This document shows, piece after piece, positions 22,275-32,936 of a DNA stretch of 64,000 nucleotides. The position numbers and the translations under genes were made by a program. The notes under the pieces were generated by a model that was given only the letters and a program-made list of their open reading frames with translations, was not told the DNA's origin and did no database searches. This stretch comes from Cercis canadensis (lineage: Eukaryota; Streptophyta; Magnoliopsida; Fabales; Fabaceae), in assembly GCA_003255065.1 (NCBI GenBank), contig QAOA01001448.1:886825-950824 (forward strand). The letters run 5' to 3'. The number at the start of each line of letters is the position of its first letter. The first letter of the stretch is position 1.

Positions 22275-24262
22275 TTAAGCAGGATTCATCTTTTGCCTTG
22301 AATCTTTCTTCTCAAATTTTTTTGCAATCAATTGGTTGAGATCTTTGAGGATGGAAGGTTTTGATTCGAGGTGAGGATCATTTGTCAAAGTGATGAGAAA
22401 CTCTTTTGGAACAAAACACTTATCTTCCAAGTACAACTTCTCTTGAACAGAGGTAGAGCTAAGCAGGACCTTGAGATCTTCATTTGGAGTTGCTGCCTTA
22501 TCTTCTTCCTGCACAAATTAGCATTGCCCTTTATCTGAATTCCTGGAGAATTCAATGACATCTAATAATTAACGTAGAAATTGACTTAGGGTGCTTTGGA
22601 TTCATTATTTTCATGTTACAGCAGAAGAAACTAGCTTGATTTTCCAATGTGATTTTGGATTAAATTAATAAAATAGTAAGAAAACTAACTCTTCTAGAAA
22701 TTAACAGATAGATAATAGCCACGGCCTCGTGCTAAAGTTTAGTAAACATGCTAAACAATCAAGTAGAGACAAAGCATAATGAAAGGGAATCTTCCAAATT
22801 TCTTCATAACCCACTTGGAATATTTCATGCATAGCGGTTACTTAACTAACTTTTTTCTTCCGTAATATTCTTGCTCCTAAAGAATCCTGCTCTTATTATG
22901 TTGACCCAGTCCTCACACCTCTCAACTGTTCCCTCGAATCTTTCTCTCCATCTTCCTCTCTCTCTCTCTCTCTCTCATACAAACAAATTAAACCAAACAC
23001 ATTTTCTGAAGTTTTATTTTTTTGCAGTGCTAATACTGTTATAATTTAAAAATAAAATAAAAAAAAGGCAACTAACAGCAACATATGAACAAAAAAACAG
23101 AAAATTAAGAAAACAGTCAATCATAAATTGCGTACCAATTGTATTATCTGTAATAACATTTTCAAATATTGTTTACTTTGGATCGAACACAATTAATTCA
23201 TCCCTATTTTCTTCCTTCAAAAAATAAAAAATCCATCCCTAATGCCTTATCAACCTTTTTTTGGTTACAATTCCTTATATATCAACCTTAATTAGCACAT
23301 CAAACATTGATCCGTTATAATTTATAAATAATAGGCAACTACTCTAAGCAGCTTTTTCAAAACGAAGATCATGTATATATATATATATGGACAATGGAAA
23401 ACATTTAATTAGAAGTTCATAAATAGAAAAAACTGAAAGCAGCTCCTCAACGTTAATTAATACCCATGATTAAGAACAGGGCAGGAAACATTAATTAATT
23501 GACATGAAGTATAAGTAATTAAATTACCTCAAGTGTGTTCATGAGTTGAAGCATATCAACCTGTGCTTGCAAGAACTTCACATACTTGGCAGCTGCACTG
23601 AGCATCTCAGCTGTGTTCATCTTATTCCCATTAGGGATCAGCTTCTCTAGCTCTTGTGTCTTCTCAGTGATCTTCCTCCTCCTCTCTCGCGCCGCTATGC
23701 TCTGCGCGGACACTGTCTTCTCATTACCTTTCTTCTCCCACTGCTCATAATCACCAATTATCCCTACACAATTCCCTGATGAAGGAAGTGCTGGAACTTT
23801 GAACTCTGGCACTGCTGAGAACAACAGTTCAGATAGCAGTTCCTCACGAGGCAAGGAACAAGCGTTTGGTGAAAACCCATCAAAGAAATTGGCCGGAACA
23901 AGATCCAAAGAAGAGTACTGCTCTTGATGATGATTCTGATTATCATAGCAGCACCTTTGGCGTTTAGAGCGAGGAAGGAGGCTATAGTCTTGACTAGGTG
24001 GGAAAATGTCAGAGATACGAGGGTCATAATCATATGGTTGTGGTGTGCATGAAAGGTAGAGTTCTGGGTAGATAATTGGGTCAATATAGGAATCAAAGAA
24101 GGTGTTTGCAAGCGAGAAACTTTCATCTGAAGAATAATAAGAAACAAGTTGGTTTGGTGGTGCGAGTGAGAAGCTTTCATCTGGTTTTGGGTAATGGAAG
24201 GTGCTCATTTCTTGGTTCAGAGCTTGAAGTGCATCCCAGTCCAAGTACGTGCTAAGTGCCAT
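22275..24262 (-). CDS. bHLH transcription factor, bHLH52/53 type
   Basis: This is a nuclear DNA-binding regulator. Two minus-strand exons, 23528-24262 and 22275-22508, are separated by a GT-AG intron of about 1 kb and give 322 residues. The start is MALSTYLDWDALQALNQEMS; there is no upstream in-frame ATG, only a GTG. The basic region begins near residue 185 (SAQSIAARERRRKI), followed by helix-loop-helix sequence (EKLIPNGNKMNTAEMLSAA, YVKFLQAQVDMLQLM). Exon 2 encodes the conserved C-terminal part (VQEKLYLEDKCFVPKEFL, PSILKDLNQLIAK), as in Arabidopsis bHLH52 and bHLH53. Gln and Ala occupy the usual His and Glu E-box contact positions, so DNA specificity may be non-canonical. A CT-rich 5' leader and a likely 5'UTR splice acceptor (TGTGCAG|GTTTCGG) lie upstream. 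Confidence 0.93.
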
Positions 24263-25125
24263 AGTAGCCGAAACCTGCACAAACGAAAAAAGGAGTTAAA
24301 TTTAGTGGAAGAAACCAAACCTTAAAGCTCAAGTAGACAAGTTGAAGTGATATCATATTACATGCATGCACAGACAGAGGCATAGAACATGTTTTGGGGA
24401 CAATCATATAGCTAGAAAATCTCATAGAGAAAGAGAGAGAGAGAAACCTGAGGAGATAAATGTTCTTAGAGTGCAAGAAAAGAAAGAGAGAGAGAGAGAA
24501 GCTGAGGATGTGTTGTTGTTGTGAGTAAAGAGCAAAGACTGAGGGAAGACTTCTAATGAGAAGAGAGAAGCAGCAGCTGCGGAAGAAAACTATATAATCT
24601 GAATCTATCCTCACTGCTTCATGCTCGTTTATGGGTTCAGATAATTCAGGGGAGGTTGGAGACAGTTACGGAGAGTGGGCGTTTTCTTATATTTTCTTCT
24701 TCCTCTTCATACTCTATTTCTTTTCTTTTCTTTTTTGTTTTTATCTGATTTGGCTCACTACGCTAACCATAAGAATCTTTTATTTTAACCTTTTTCTTTG
24801 CTTCAGTTCTCGTCCTTTCTCACTCAAAACTCAAAAGCCTCAACTTTTCACTTCTTTCTTCAATGTAAGTCCAATTTATGTTCTAAAATTTCATCTGGGT
24901 TTTCTCCTAATCTTCAACTTAAGTGAAACTTCCCTCTTGTGCTTGTTTGAGTTGCTTCATCATGTGGGTGTTTCATTTTGTAGCTCCAGATTTCAGGTTT
25001 ATCTTTTATTGTGTTAAATTTTCAATTTTTATGGGTCGTTTGAGGGTGGGCACTGGATTTCCAGTTAGTTTGTTTTGTTTTTTGGATTCCTGATCAGTTC
25101 TTTGAAATGAGTTATGAAATAGAAC
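24263..25125. other. Promoter and leader region of the bHLH gene
   Basis: This is a pyrimidine/purine-rich stretch with GA repeats (about 24430-24500) on the plus strand. It probably holds the 5' leader, a possible 5'UTR intron and the core promoter of the minus-strand bHLH gene. The open frame at 24631-25017 on the plus strand is low-complexity Phe/Leu/Ser sequence and is not accepted as a gene. Confidence 0.5.
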
Positions 25126-25563
25126 GGAGATGAGAACAACCAAGAACGAAAATGAAAAGAGGGGGACACCAAAATGACGGGTTTAAGGTTAAGGTTGTGC
25201 GTGCTTATAGGTATAGCCATGGTTGGAGTCTTGGAGACTTGGAGTTGGATGAATGAACGCGACGGAAGAAAACAAACGCGCTTAGCCTGAACCTGAAGGA
25301 ATGGAAAGGGTATTTTTTTTTTCTGGGTGGTGGGGCTGACTGCCTAGTGGATAAGGCGTCAAAGGTTAGCGTATGATCAGAACCAACGCTGCACCCTTTG
25401 GGCTGGCCCATCTGTATTGGGCCATCACTCGTTATCACTTACAGGCTTGTTTTAGTTGGTTCTTTCAATTATGGGCCCTTGCAGGGGCCTCTATGCTTCA
25501 ATATTATTCTGTCCGTGTGACCCAAAAAAGAAAAAAAGAAGTATTCGTATAAAAGCTTATTTA
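25126..25563 (-). pseudogene. Duplicated promoter and 5' end of the TPR-like gene
   Basis: This segment is a diverged copy of 20499-20937: the blocks CACCCTTTGGGCTGGCCC, GGATAAGGCGTCAAAGG and AACAAACGCGCTTAGC occur in both, in the same order and orientation. On the minus strand the copied start codon is at 25218-25220, and it reads MAIPISTHNLNLKPVILVSP for about 35 codons before homology is lost. The remaining seven exons of the TPR-like gene are absent, so it cannot encode the protein. It lies about 0.9 kb upstream of the bHLH start codon, on the same strand. Confidence 0.85.
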
Positions 25564-27080
25564 TAGTTTTATACTTCCTTGTGCTAATCAAGTTTAGAGA
25601 ACATAAACTCAAATCAACTCAGGAATTACGCCTTACATGATTTTGTATTCATTGTATTTGTACTCATCTTATATTTGAGTGTCATTATCGCTGTTTCTAA
25701 TAATTTAATTACATTATTACATTCACAAAAAAATAATTCATCATAAATATACTTATATTAATTCAATAATCAACCCTTATTGACCTATCATGCTTCTATT
25801 TATCAATCTTATATTTTTTTTTATATATAGTAAACCAAAGAGTATGTAGTCAAGTTTAAAAAAAAAATGATTGAGAATATCTTAAGATATTTTTTTAAGC
25901 GTATAGTAATATCATTAGAAGCTGAAATATCTTTTTTTTTTTTATTTATAAAAGGTTTTCTTTAAAAATAAATATATAATATGATATAAATATGTTAGGT
26001 ATATATTAGCAATAAGACAATAAGTTGATTTCATAATCGCTATACTATTGGTGGAATAAAAAAGATAGGATCTTTCTCACCTGAGGTATGGGTAGTATTA
26101 ACCATTTTTTATGGGAAAATATTTAATCTTAGTAAAAAAAGTATTTAGTTTTGATGAGTCAGTCAAGACATCACATATTTTCATAGTAGAATTATCAAAA
26201 AAGATATGTTATTTAATTATACGTCTGCAGACGCCTCGGGAGACCGTTTCAAAAGCTTGGTACTTTTCAAAAACAGCAGGTCGCAGCCGGCAGCCCACAC
26301 TGGGGTTGAATAATGGATAGGCTTACAGCATCTAAGGTCAACGGTCCAATATTAGAGAATATAAAATTTTAAAAATCAAGACTACTAACCTGGTTCACAC
26401 GTGTTCGGTTGCCACATGGTACTACTACTACTACTTAAAAAATCCATAGTTAGTGATTGTCATGACCAGAACGCCAACGGGAAACCAGCTTCAAATCTAC
26501 GTCTTATAAGATATTATTAATTTTTAGTTTATATCCACATAAAAGAAAAAAAGCTTTATTATTTTATATTAATGATAGGCCCGGCGACAGTGCAATTTGC
26601 AAATGCAAGCTGTGTGCCCAACTTCTTGTCATCCTTCTATTTATGGAAAATTCTTTTGTACTTGAAAAGACATATTATAGAATATTATTATTTTGATCAT
26701 ATAATCAATTTTAGTTATATTCATATAATACATAAAAATTAGATAATAAAGTCACAAATCATATAGGCACCAAAAACTTTATTTATTTATTTGTTTTTTG
26801 GTTACTGTTGCTGTTGTTTTTGGTGCAAGTCAAATTTCCCGTCTTACAACTTAGACATCCACATAAAACTTGTATTTAATAACTGGCAACTTGCCCAATG
26901 CCTGTAACTGGAATGGTTTTCTTGTATAATATAGGATATTTTGATTCCTTAGACTTCCTCTGAAAGAGACATAAACTCATCGGTTTTTTATTTTGTTTAT
27001 CCAGTTTCCACTATCAGCTTTCCAATTATCTCTGCGGTTTTCTTCTCGATTGGTTTCGTCAATCATTCAATTTCAATCTC
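25564..27080. other. Intergenic spacer upstream of the PP2-B pair
   Basis: This region is AT-rich and no exon is supported. The part just before 27081 is the probable leader and promoter of the first F-box/PP2-B gene. Confidence 0.5.
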
Positions 27081-28150
27081 ATGGCAACTGCCTCTAACAT
27101 TGAAATTTTGCCTGAGGATTGTGTCTCTACAATTCTGTCATACACATCTCCCCCTGAGGCATGTAGGTTTTCGCTGCTCTCCTCCACCTTCCAATCAGCG
27201 GCAAACTCCGACATTGTCTGGCAGAAATTCTTGCCCTCTGATTACGAGGATATTGTCTCCAGAGCACTCAATCCTCTGAATTTTTCTACCAAAAAAGACC
27301 TATTTTATGCTCTATGCCGTCCAATTCTCATTGATGGTGGCAACAAGGTACCCTTCTTTCAAATTTTCAATTCATTCATGCTTCTTCGTGACAAAACAAA
27401 TTATACTGTTTTAATATTTAATCTCTCGTTTTCTGTCATGTTCTTCGATGCAGAGCTTCCAATTGGATAAGTTTTCCGGCAAAAAATCCTATGTTCTTTC
27501 TTCAAGGGAGCTGTTGGTAACATGGAGCAACGACCCAATGTTGTGGTGCTGGAGACCAATGCCTGAATCAAGGTAACTTGTGGGAACTTTAGCTAGCACT
27601 GGATAATGGTAGTGTGTAAAGATTGGAGCTTATCTGTGTAACTACTCCAAAAATGGTAAATTTGAAACATGGGAATTTACAATTTTTATAATTTTCCAGG
27701 TTCCCTGTGGTGGCTGAGCTTAGAACAGTGAGCTGGTTAGAAATAATAGGCAAAATCAGGACTGGGATTCTGACACAAAACACGTTATATGGAGCTTATC
27801 TGATCATAAAGGTCTCACATCGTGCATATGGGCTTGGCTCTGCCGCATCCGAGGTATCAGTTGAAGTGGGAAACAGAGTGCAGAGTGGCAGAGCATATCT
27901 GTTTCATAAAGATGAGAATAGGGAGAAGATGGAGTCCTTGTTTTATGGGAATCGTAGAGAGATGTTGGGCGATACAGTGAATCAAAGGGTTCCTTCAAAA
28001 AGGGATGATGGGTGGATGGAGATTGAGCTGGGCGAGTTTTTCAGTGGTGAAGGTGATGAAGAGGTCAACATGAGTCTCATGGAGCTGGGATATCATTTAA
28101 AAGGAGGGCTTATTATTGAAGGAATTGAAGTCAGACCTAAACTAGTTTAA
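27081..28150 (+). CDS. F-box protein PP2-B type (copy 1)
   Basis: This is an SCF ubiquitin-ligase adaptor with a phloem protein 2 (Nictaba-like lectin) domain that may read glycoprotein targets. Exons 27081-27347, 27454-27572 and 27700-28150 give 278 residues. The F-box is near residues 8-50 (LPEDCVSTILSYTSPPEACR). The PP2 domain begins near residue 100 (KSYVLSSRELLVTW) and contains WLEIIGKIRTGIL, YGAYLIIKVSHRAYGL, GWMEIELGEFF and HLKGGLIIEGIEVRPK. The intron phases (0 and 2) match the neighbouring paralogue, whose exon 2 is also exactly 119 bp. The tandem arrangement indicates local duplication. No damage is seen. Confidence 0.93.
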
Positions 28151-28829
28151 CAAAAATTTCCAGCAATTTATTACCTTTTGTGTACAGTTTCGATTCTTCC
28201 ATTTATTCAAGATAAGGATATGTTCTCTTCTAATAATACAAGACAAGACATGTGCGTAATTCTGTGCAGATTCCTTGTACTGCAGAATTATTTTTGGACC
28301 ACTTGTACAACAGTTTCACCAATGCAAATCTACGTTCTAATACCCAGCTAGCTGCCTAATAACATTAAGTATTAACTACTCTTGAGGTTGAACAATTTTA
28401 GCCCTTGTCAGGGAAACAAATGCCAAATTTAGAGTTTACACATAATTCCTCATCTATTCTTTTCCTTCTCATTTCATTTACCAAACAAGTTCTTAATTAG
28501 GGTTAATAATAGTACGAATTCAACCACATTGAATAAGCATTGTCAACAAGTTAAGTCCCTTGAATAATCTTTCCTACTTTTTGACCAAACGAATTCGTAG
28601 CAGTTGCGAGATTGAGATTCACTTTAAAAGGGCACCCTGTAAAGGGAATAGATGTGCTCATGTCAACACCTCATGTAGACATATTAATTCGGAATCAACA
28701 AAATATGTCGTCATAGTAGCGAAATGATTGGACCATATCCCATGGACACCAAGCATATATATAGAACTTCTCTCTGTGCTTGTAAAAGTGCACTTAAACA
28801 AGTATTTTTCTTTCCATAAACATTTAACA
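28151..28829. other. Spacer between the two PP2-B genes
   Basis: No exon is supported. This holds the 3' flank of copy 1 and the promoter of copy 2. An upstream in-frame ATG at 28728 would add a poorly conserved N-terminal extension to copy 2 and was not used. Confidence 0.45.
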
Positions 28830-30634
28830 ATGGAACTGTTGCCGGAGGATTGTTTTGTTCACATTTTGTCATTCACATCTCCTCAAGACGTGTGTAGGTT
28901 CTCTCTTATCTCCTCCATGATCAGATCAATGGCAGATTCAGACACCATCTGGGAAAAATTGTTGCCTCCCAATTATCAAAAAATTCTCTCCAGGCTGGTC
29001 TCACCGTTGCTGTTTTTGTCAAAGAAAGAATTGTTTGTCAGGTTATGTAAACCTCATCTAATTGATGGGGGTAATAAGGTAATTTCACTCAACCACACCT
29101 TGATTTATTGTTTAATATTATTGTCATTGAATTGTCTTTTCACTTCTTTAATTAATATTTCCAACATTAGCCGCAACGCAAAGTATAGCCATTGCAGAAA
29201 TAGTAAAATTTGTGTCAAAATTGCATGGTTGCAAAGTCTGGAGAGGCGCATGGCATAGTCACAGTTGGTGGATTGTAAATTCTTCAACCAAGAGTTTATA
29301 TACGTTAATCTACCACTTGCTTGTGCACGTGTCATCAGCCTTCAAATGCTGCAAACATGCAATACATGAGTAATTAAGTTTAGAGTGTTGTTTAAAGAAA
29401 GCTGAACATTAAATTTCCCATCCAAATAAAGATTATTAAATACCACATTCATCACAATGAATATGAAGATAAATCAAGAAACATAAAGCAATATTTGGAT
29501 GGGTTTCACAAAAAATTCTATGATAAACAAAATATATTCAATGTGATTAGGAGCATAAAGAAGGCATTATAGTGCAGACAATGCAATAGGTCAAGGTTGC
29601 TTGTGCATGCTCAGGCGGGGGAGCAAATATGAATTCTGTATTTAGCAGAGTTCATATTTGCTCCACTGCCTGTGGATGCCCAAATGCCCTTTTAATTAAG
29701 ATTTTGTTTTATTAGAAAATAAATTATAATGATTAAAAATACCAATAAAATATTTTGTTTTCATTTTACAAAATATCGTTTCCAGTATTTTCATTTTATT
29801 TGCTTCCATTTGTATAAAGTCCAAACTCGAGGAGAATAGATTATATATATTTGTCTTATCAAGTAATAATAATCTTTCAATTTATATTCCATTAAGAATG
29901 TTTCATTAGTTTGTGCACTTAATTAGGATGGCAGCAACATGATGGTATTATTGTTGTGTTGTTAAAACTTGAAACAGATTTTGTCAATTGAGAAAACAAC
30001 AGGTAAAATATGTTACGTGTTGAGTGCGAGGGAGCTTTCAATTGCATGGGGAAGCAGTCCTCTGTATTGGTCCTGGAAACCAGTTCAAGGTTCAAGGTTT
30101 GTTAATAATCATTTATCATACAAGCTTTTCTGACACAATTCAAAATTTCAAACTTAATAAACTGAAACAAATCACCTTCTTTTCGCATTTGTATGTAGAT
30201 TTTCAGAAATTGCTGAACTCAGAACCATTTGCTGGCTAGAAATAAACGGCAGAATAAACACTGGAATGTTATCTCCAAAAACTAGTTATGGAGTGTATCT
30301 CCGAGTGAAAATTGTAGATCGGGCTTATGGATTAGACTTGTTACCATCTGAGGTGTCAGTTGAGGTTGGGGATTTCAAATCACAAGGAACTGTTTATATA
30401 CGTTCACGTTCGAAAGAGAGCAAGAGAAAAATTTTCCAGGGAAATGGGAAAACTCCTTGTGATTGTGAAGATGAATGGTTGGAGATTGAGCTGGGGAGTT
30501 TCTACAACGAAGGAGAAGCTGATGATGAGGTCAAAATGTGCCTCAAGGAAGTCGAAGGTGTCCATTTAAAAGGTGGGCTCCTTGTTGAGGGGATTGCAAT
30601 TAGGCCCAAACACTTGAAACGGGCCTTTACCTGA
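28830..30634 (+). CDS. F-box protein PP2-B type (copy 2)
   Basis: Exons 28830-29078, 29978-30096 and 30199-30634 give 267 residues. The start MELLPEDCFVHILSFTSPQD puts the F-box at the N-terminus, as in copy 1. The PP2 part contains KICYVLSARELSIAWG, LRTICWLEINGRINTG, YGVYLRVKIVDRAYGL, EWLEIELGSFYNEG and HLKGGLLVEGIAIRPK. Exon 2 is 119 bp with the same phases as copy 1. Intron 1 is about 900 bp against 106 bp in copy 1, so it has gained sequence, including the hairpin at 29600-29684. Copy 2 is presumed to act as an SCF adaptor like copy 1. Divergence from copy 1 is considerable, so the duplication is not very recent. Confidence 0.92.
29600..29684. repeat. Short hairpin in intron 1 of PP2-B copy 2
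   Basis: Two arms, about 29601-29638 and 29646-29683, pair with a 7-base loop (TATTTAG). The core stem is GGAGCAAATATGAA against TTCATATTTGCTCC, and outward the arms keep CAGGC/GCCTG and GCAT/ATGC pairs with small internal mismatches. It could be a tiny inverted-repeat element or a small-RNA precursor. I do not recognise a known microRNA. Confidence 0.6.
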
Positions 30635-30654
30635 GAACATATATTATTCTATGA

Positions 30655-30741
30655 TGGGCCTATTGCTAATTGAGTAATATTCATATCAAGTCTAGGGTAA
30701 AAGCGGAATTGTATAGCAAGATTCATTAAACCCTAACCCTA
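30655..30741 (+). promoter_or_regulatory. Site II (TGGGCC) plus telo-box promoter
   Basis: TGGGCC at 30655-30660 and the telo-box AAACCCTAA at 30729-30737 (followed by CCCTAG) lie within 90 bp, starting 20 bp after the stop codon of PP2-B copy 2. In plants this pair marks promoters of ribosomal protein, translation-factor and small nucleolar RNA genes. No matching protein-coding gene follows on the plus strand. Confidence 0.55.
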
Positions 30742-30879
30742 GCCCTTCTCTTTAAAACCCTGATTTGTCTTGTCGAATCCCTCTGCTTCTCTTTTCTGTT
30801 CGCTTGATCTCTAGTTGCGTTGATGATATTGAATTTTTTAACCATTATGTTCACTCCGTTGGATGGTTTTTCTTTTTGA

Positions 30880-30985
30880 CTTTGAATTTGGATATTGCGA
30901 TGAGGATAAATGTGAATCCCAGCTCATTATGAGGCCTTTATCGAGGCCTGGGAGTAGAATTTTCCACATCTGTCTGAGCTTTTTT
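30880..30985 (+). ncRNA. Candidate small structured RNA (possible box C/D snoRNA)
   Basis: Downstream of the telo-box promoter there is no sizeable ORF, but a structured block is visible. CCCAG (about 30918) pairs with CTGGG (about 30949), enclosing AGGCCT-TTATCG-AGGCCT. The block is preceded by GCGATGA (a near match to box C, RUGAUGA) and followed by CTGA (box D-like) before a T-rich run. I do not recognise the RNA, and the terminal stem is weak, so this is a hypothesis only. Confidence 0.25.
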
Positions 30986-31810
30986 CCTTCCACAAGACAA
31001 ATTTCTATCTGAATTCTTTGTTTCAGTTTGTTTGTGTAATATTTTCTGGATGTGTTTATAAAACAAATTTCTACATCATTTGTCGAGTAAAATCAATCAC
31101 GCATTCCCCTCTCGAGGAGACTTAACACGTGCAGGGGATTTTCCAGAATTTATGCTGGAAAAGGAATGAAGATCTCTGATTTAATTCATTAGCAGAGTAG
31201 TAATGAAGGTAATTGACGAATAAAACTGGGATATTTTGCTGGGTTCACCTATCACCTACTTCACTTGTAGATAAGATTGTTGTTTCTCGAGATTCATCGA
31301 TTCAGACACATCCAACGCCTTGTCGCCCAATATCAAGATAGGCGTGGCCTATATTTGTAGGTCATATATTATCACTTCACCGTCATTGTCATCATCTCAG
31401 CTCAGCTTTAGGCATCCATTATAGTTCTAATCACTACTAATAATTGAAAATTGTCATGTGTTAGCGATTAAACTCTATTATTTTTAATGTTATTCTTAAT
31501 TCTAGCATCATATTAGGTCAATTTATAATACAAAATTGTAAAGTTTCAAGTTTTCTCTTAGTTTTTGGGAACAAAAATATTTTATATCGAGAACAACATG
31601 CAAGATACAACCTACTCTACTAATTAAGACTAGTCAGCTCTATTAAATCTAAGCAATCCTTGTTGTCCAAAAAAATAAAATAAAATTTAAGAATTTTTTT
31701 TATTAATACCATAAATATCTTTAACTTTACTCAATCCACATAAAAATCATGATGATTAATGTTTATCATAATTCTTGAATGTTGAATTTTATTTATATTT
31801 TGCATTGGGT

Positions 31811-32162
31811 ACTTTGATTTGAATATTATAATTTAAAAAAAAATTATGTATTTATTATACTTTATAATTTAATTATTTAAATATTATAATTTTAAAAAAA
31901 AATTAAAATAAAATAAAAACAAATTTGAATAGATGGGAACTAGACGTGCTAATGGCCTCATGACGTGAACTATGAATGCGTCACATGATCATTAGTGTGT
32001 CTATTATTCTCACTTTGCCTTTGAATGTGTTGACTATGTGGCACGTCTTTACCTATTTATTTTTTTTTAATTTTAAATTTTTTAAAAATTATAATATTTA
32101 AATAATTAAATTACAAAATATAATAAATATATATATATATTTTGAACTGTAATATTCAAATT
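31811..32162. mobile_element. MITE-like inverted-repeat element
   Basis: The arms are inverted copies, about 31815-31915 and 32060-32160, with the shared block TAATTTAATTATTTAAATAT and its inverse. GCATTG occurs just outside both ends (31802 and 32163), part of a possible degenerate target duplication. The centre carries a GC-richer block with GACGTG and CGTCAC. There is no ORF. The ends are approximate. The rest of 31000-32936 shows no supported gene. Confidence 0.6.
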
Positions 32163-32936
32163 GCATTGTGCAAGAGAATGAAAAATTGAAAATGAAGAGC
32201 AAAACAAGGACGTCCATAATAATAGGCAAAGGTCACCGAATCAGCAACGCGTGAGAGTGGTTGTGGGCGGGGCCCCTTTTCGTGTCATGCTCTAGTGCTC
32301 TTGTAAGCACTCCATTCCTTTCACCCACATGCTCACATGTGGGGTTCCCATTTGTATTTTCGGGACCAGTGTTTTGTCCTTTCTCTCCTCTAATGCATGA
32401 TTGTGATTTGTCTCTATCATTTTATTTCTCAAATTTGTAAATATATCACCTGAACATTCTTATATCTTATCTTAGTTTAAAATGTGGACATACTAAGAGG
32501 AAAAAACAATGAAGTAGTTGATGATAGACAGTGTTTAAATTAGGATATATAAATGTTGTCATTAATACGGTAAACTTGATCTTTAATTAAAAGGACATGC
32601 AATTATCCAAGCTCTTCGACTTCCCGACATATCCATGACCATGAGTCACCTGAGGCCCAATTCCTGGCATTACACGTGTCAAAACTGTGGCTCCTTAAAC
32701 TTGCACTCAACCTTAGTCTTGTCCGTCTCCATTTATTCTCTTTGTTCCAACAGAACGCATGTTTTCAACGATTTCACTCATTAATATCACTATTTTTCTC
32801 CAAGTCATGGTCATAGTCATAGTAGATCTTTGTGATCCGTTTCTTACGGTCTCATTCAGTTAGTGTACTAGTATCAAAAGTGTCGGAGACACTTAACGGC
32901 TCCGAAATTAACACTTGCACAAGAAGCCTAAGCAAA

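Noticed and set aside
24631..25017. 128-codon plus-strand frame upstream of the bHLH gene.
   Set aside because: It is a run of Phe/Leu/Ser from pyrimidine-rich DNA, has no known domain, and lies in the likely leader/promoter of the minus-strand gene.
28728..28829. Upstream in-frame ATG that would lengthen PP2-B copy 2 by 34 residues.
   Set aside because: Copy 1 and other family members start right before the F-box, and the extra residues have no counterpart.
30729..30744. TAAACCCTAACCCTAG resembles a telomerase RNA template.
   Set aside because: The usual plant telomerase RNA promoter elements (USE and spaced TATA) are not seen upstream, and the motif sits where a telo-box promoter element is expected next to TGGGCC.
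32832..32936. In-frame extension upstream of the GRDP-type start.
   Set aside because: The next conserved sequence begins at MAEIDAIRVG; the extension is not conserved-looking and has no plausible ATG in good context.
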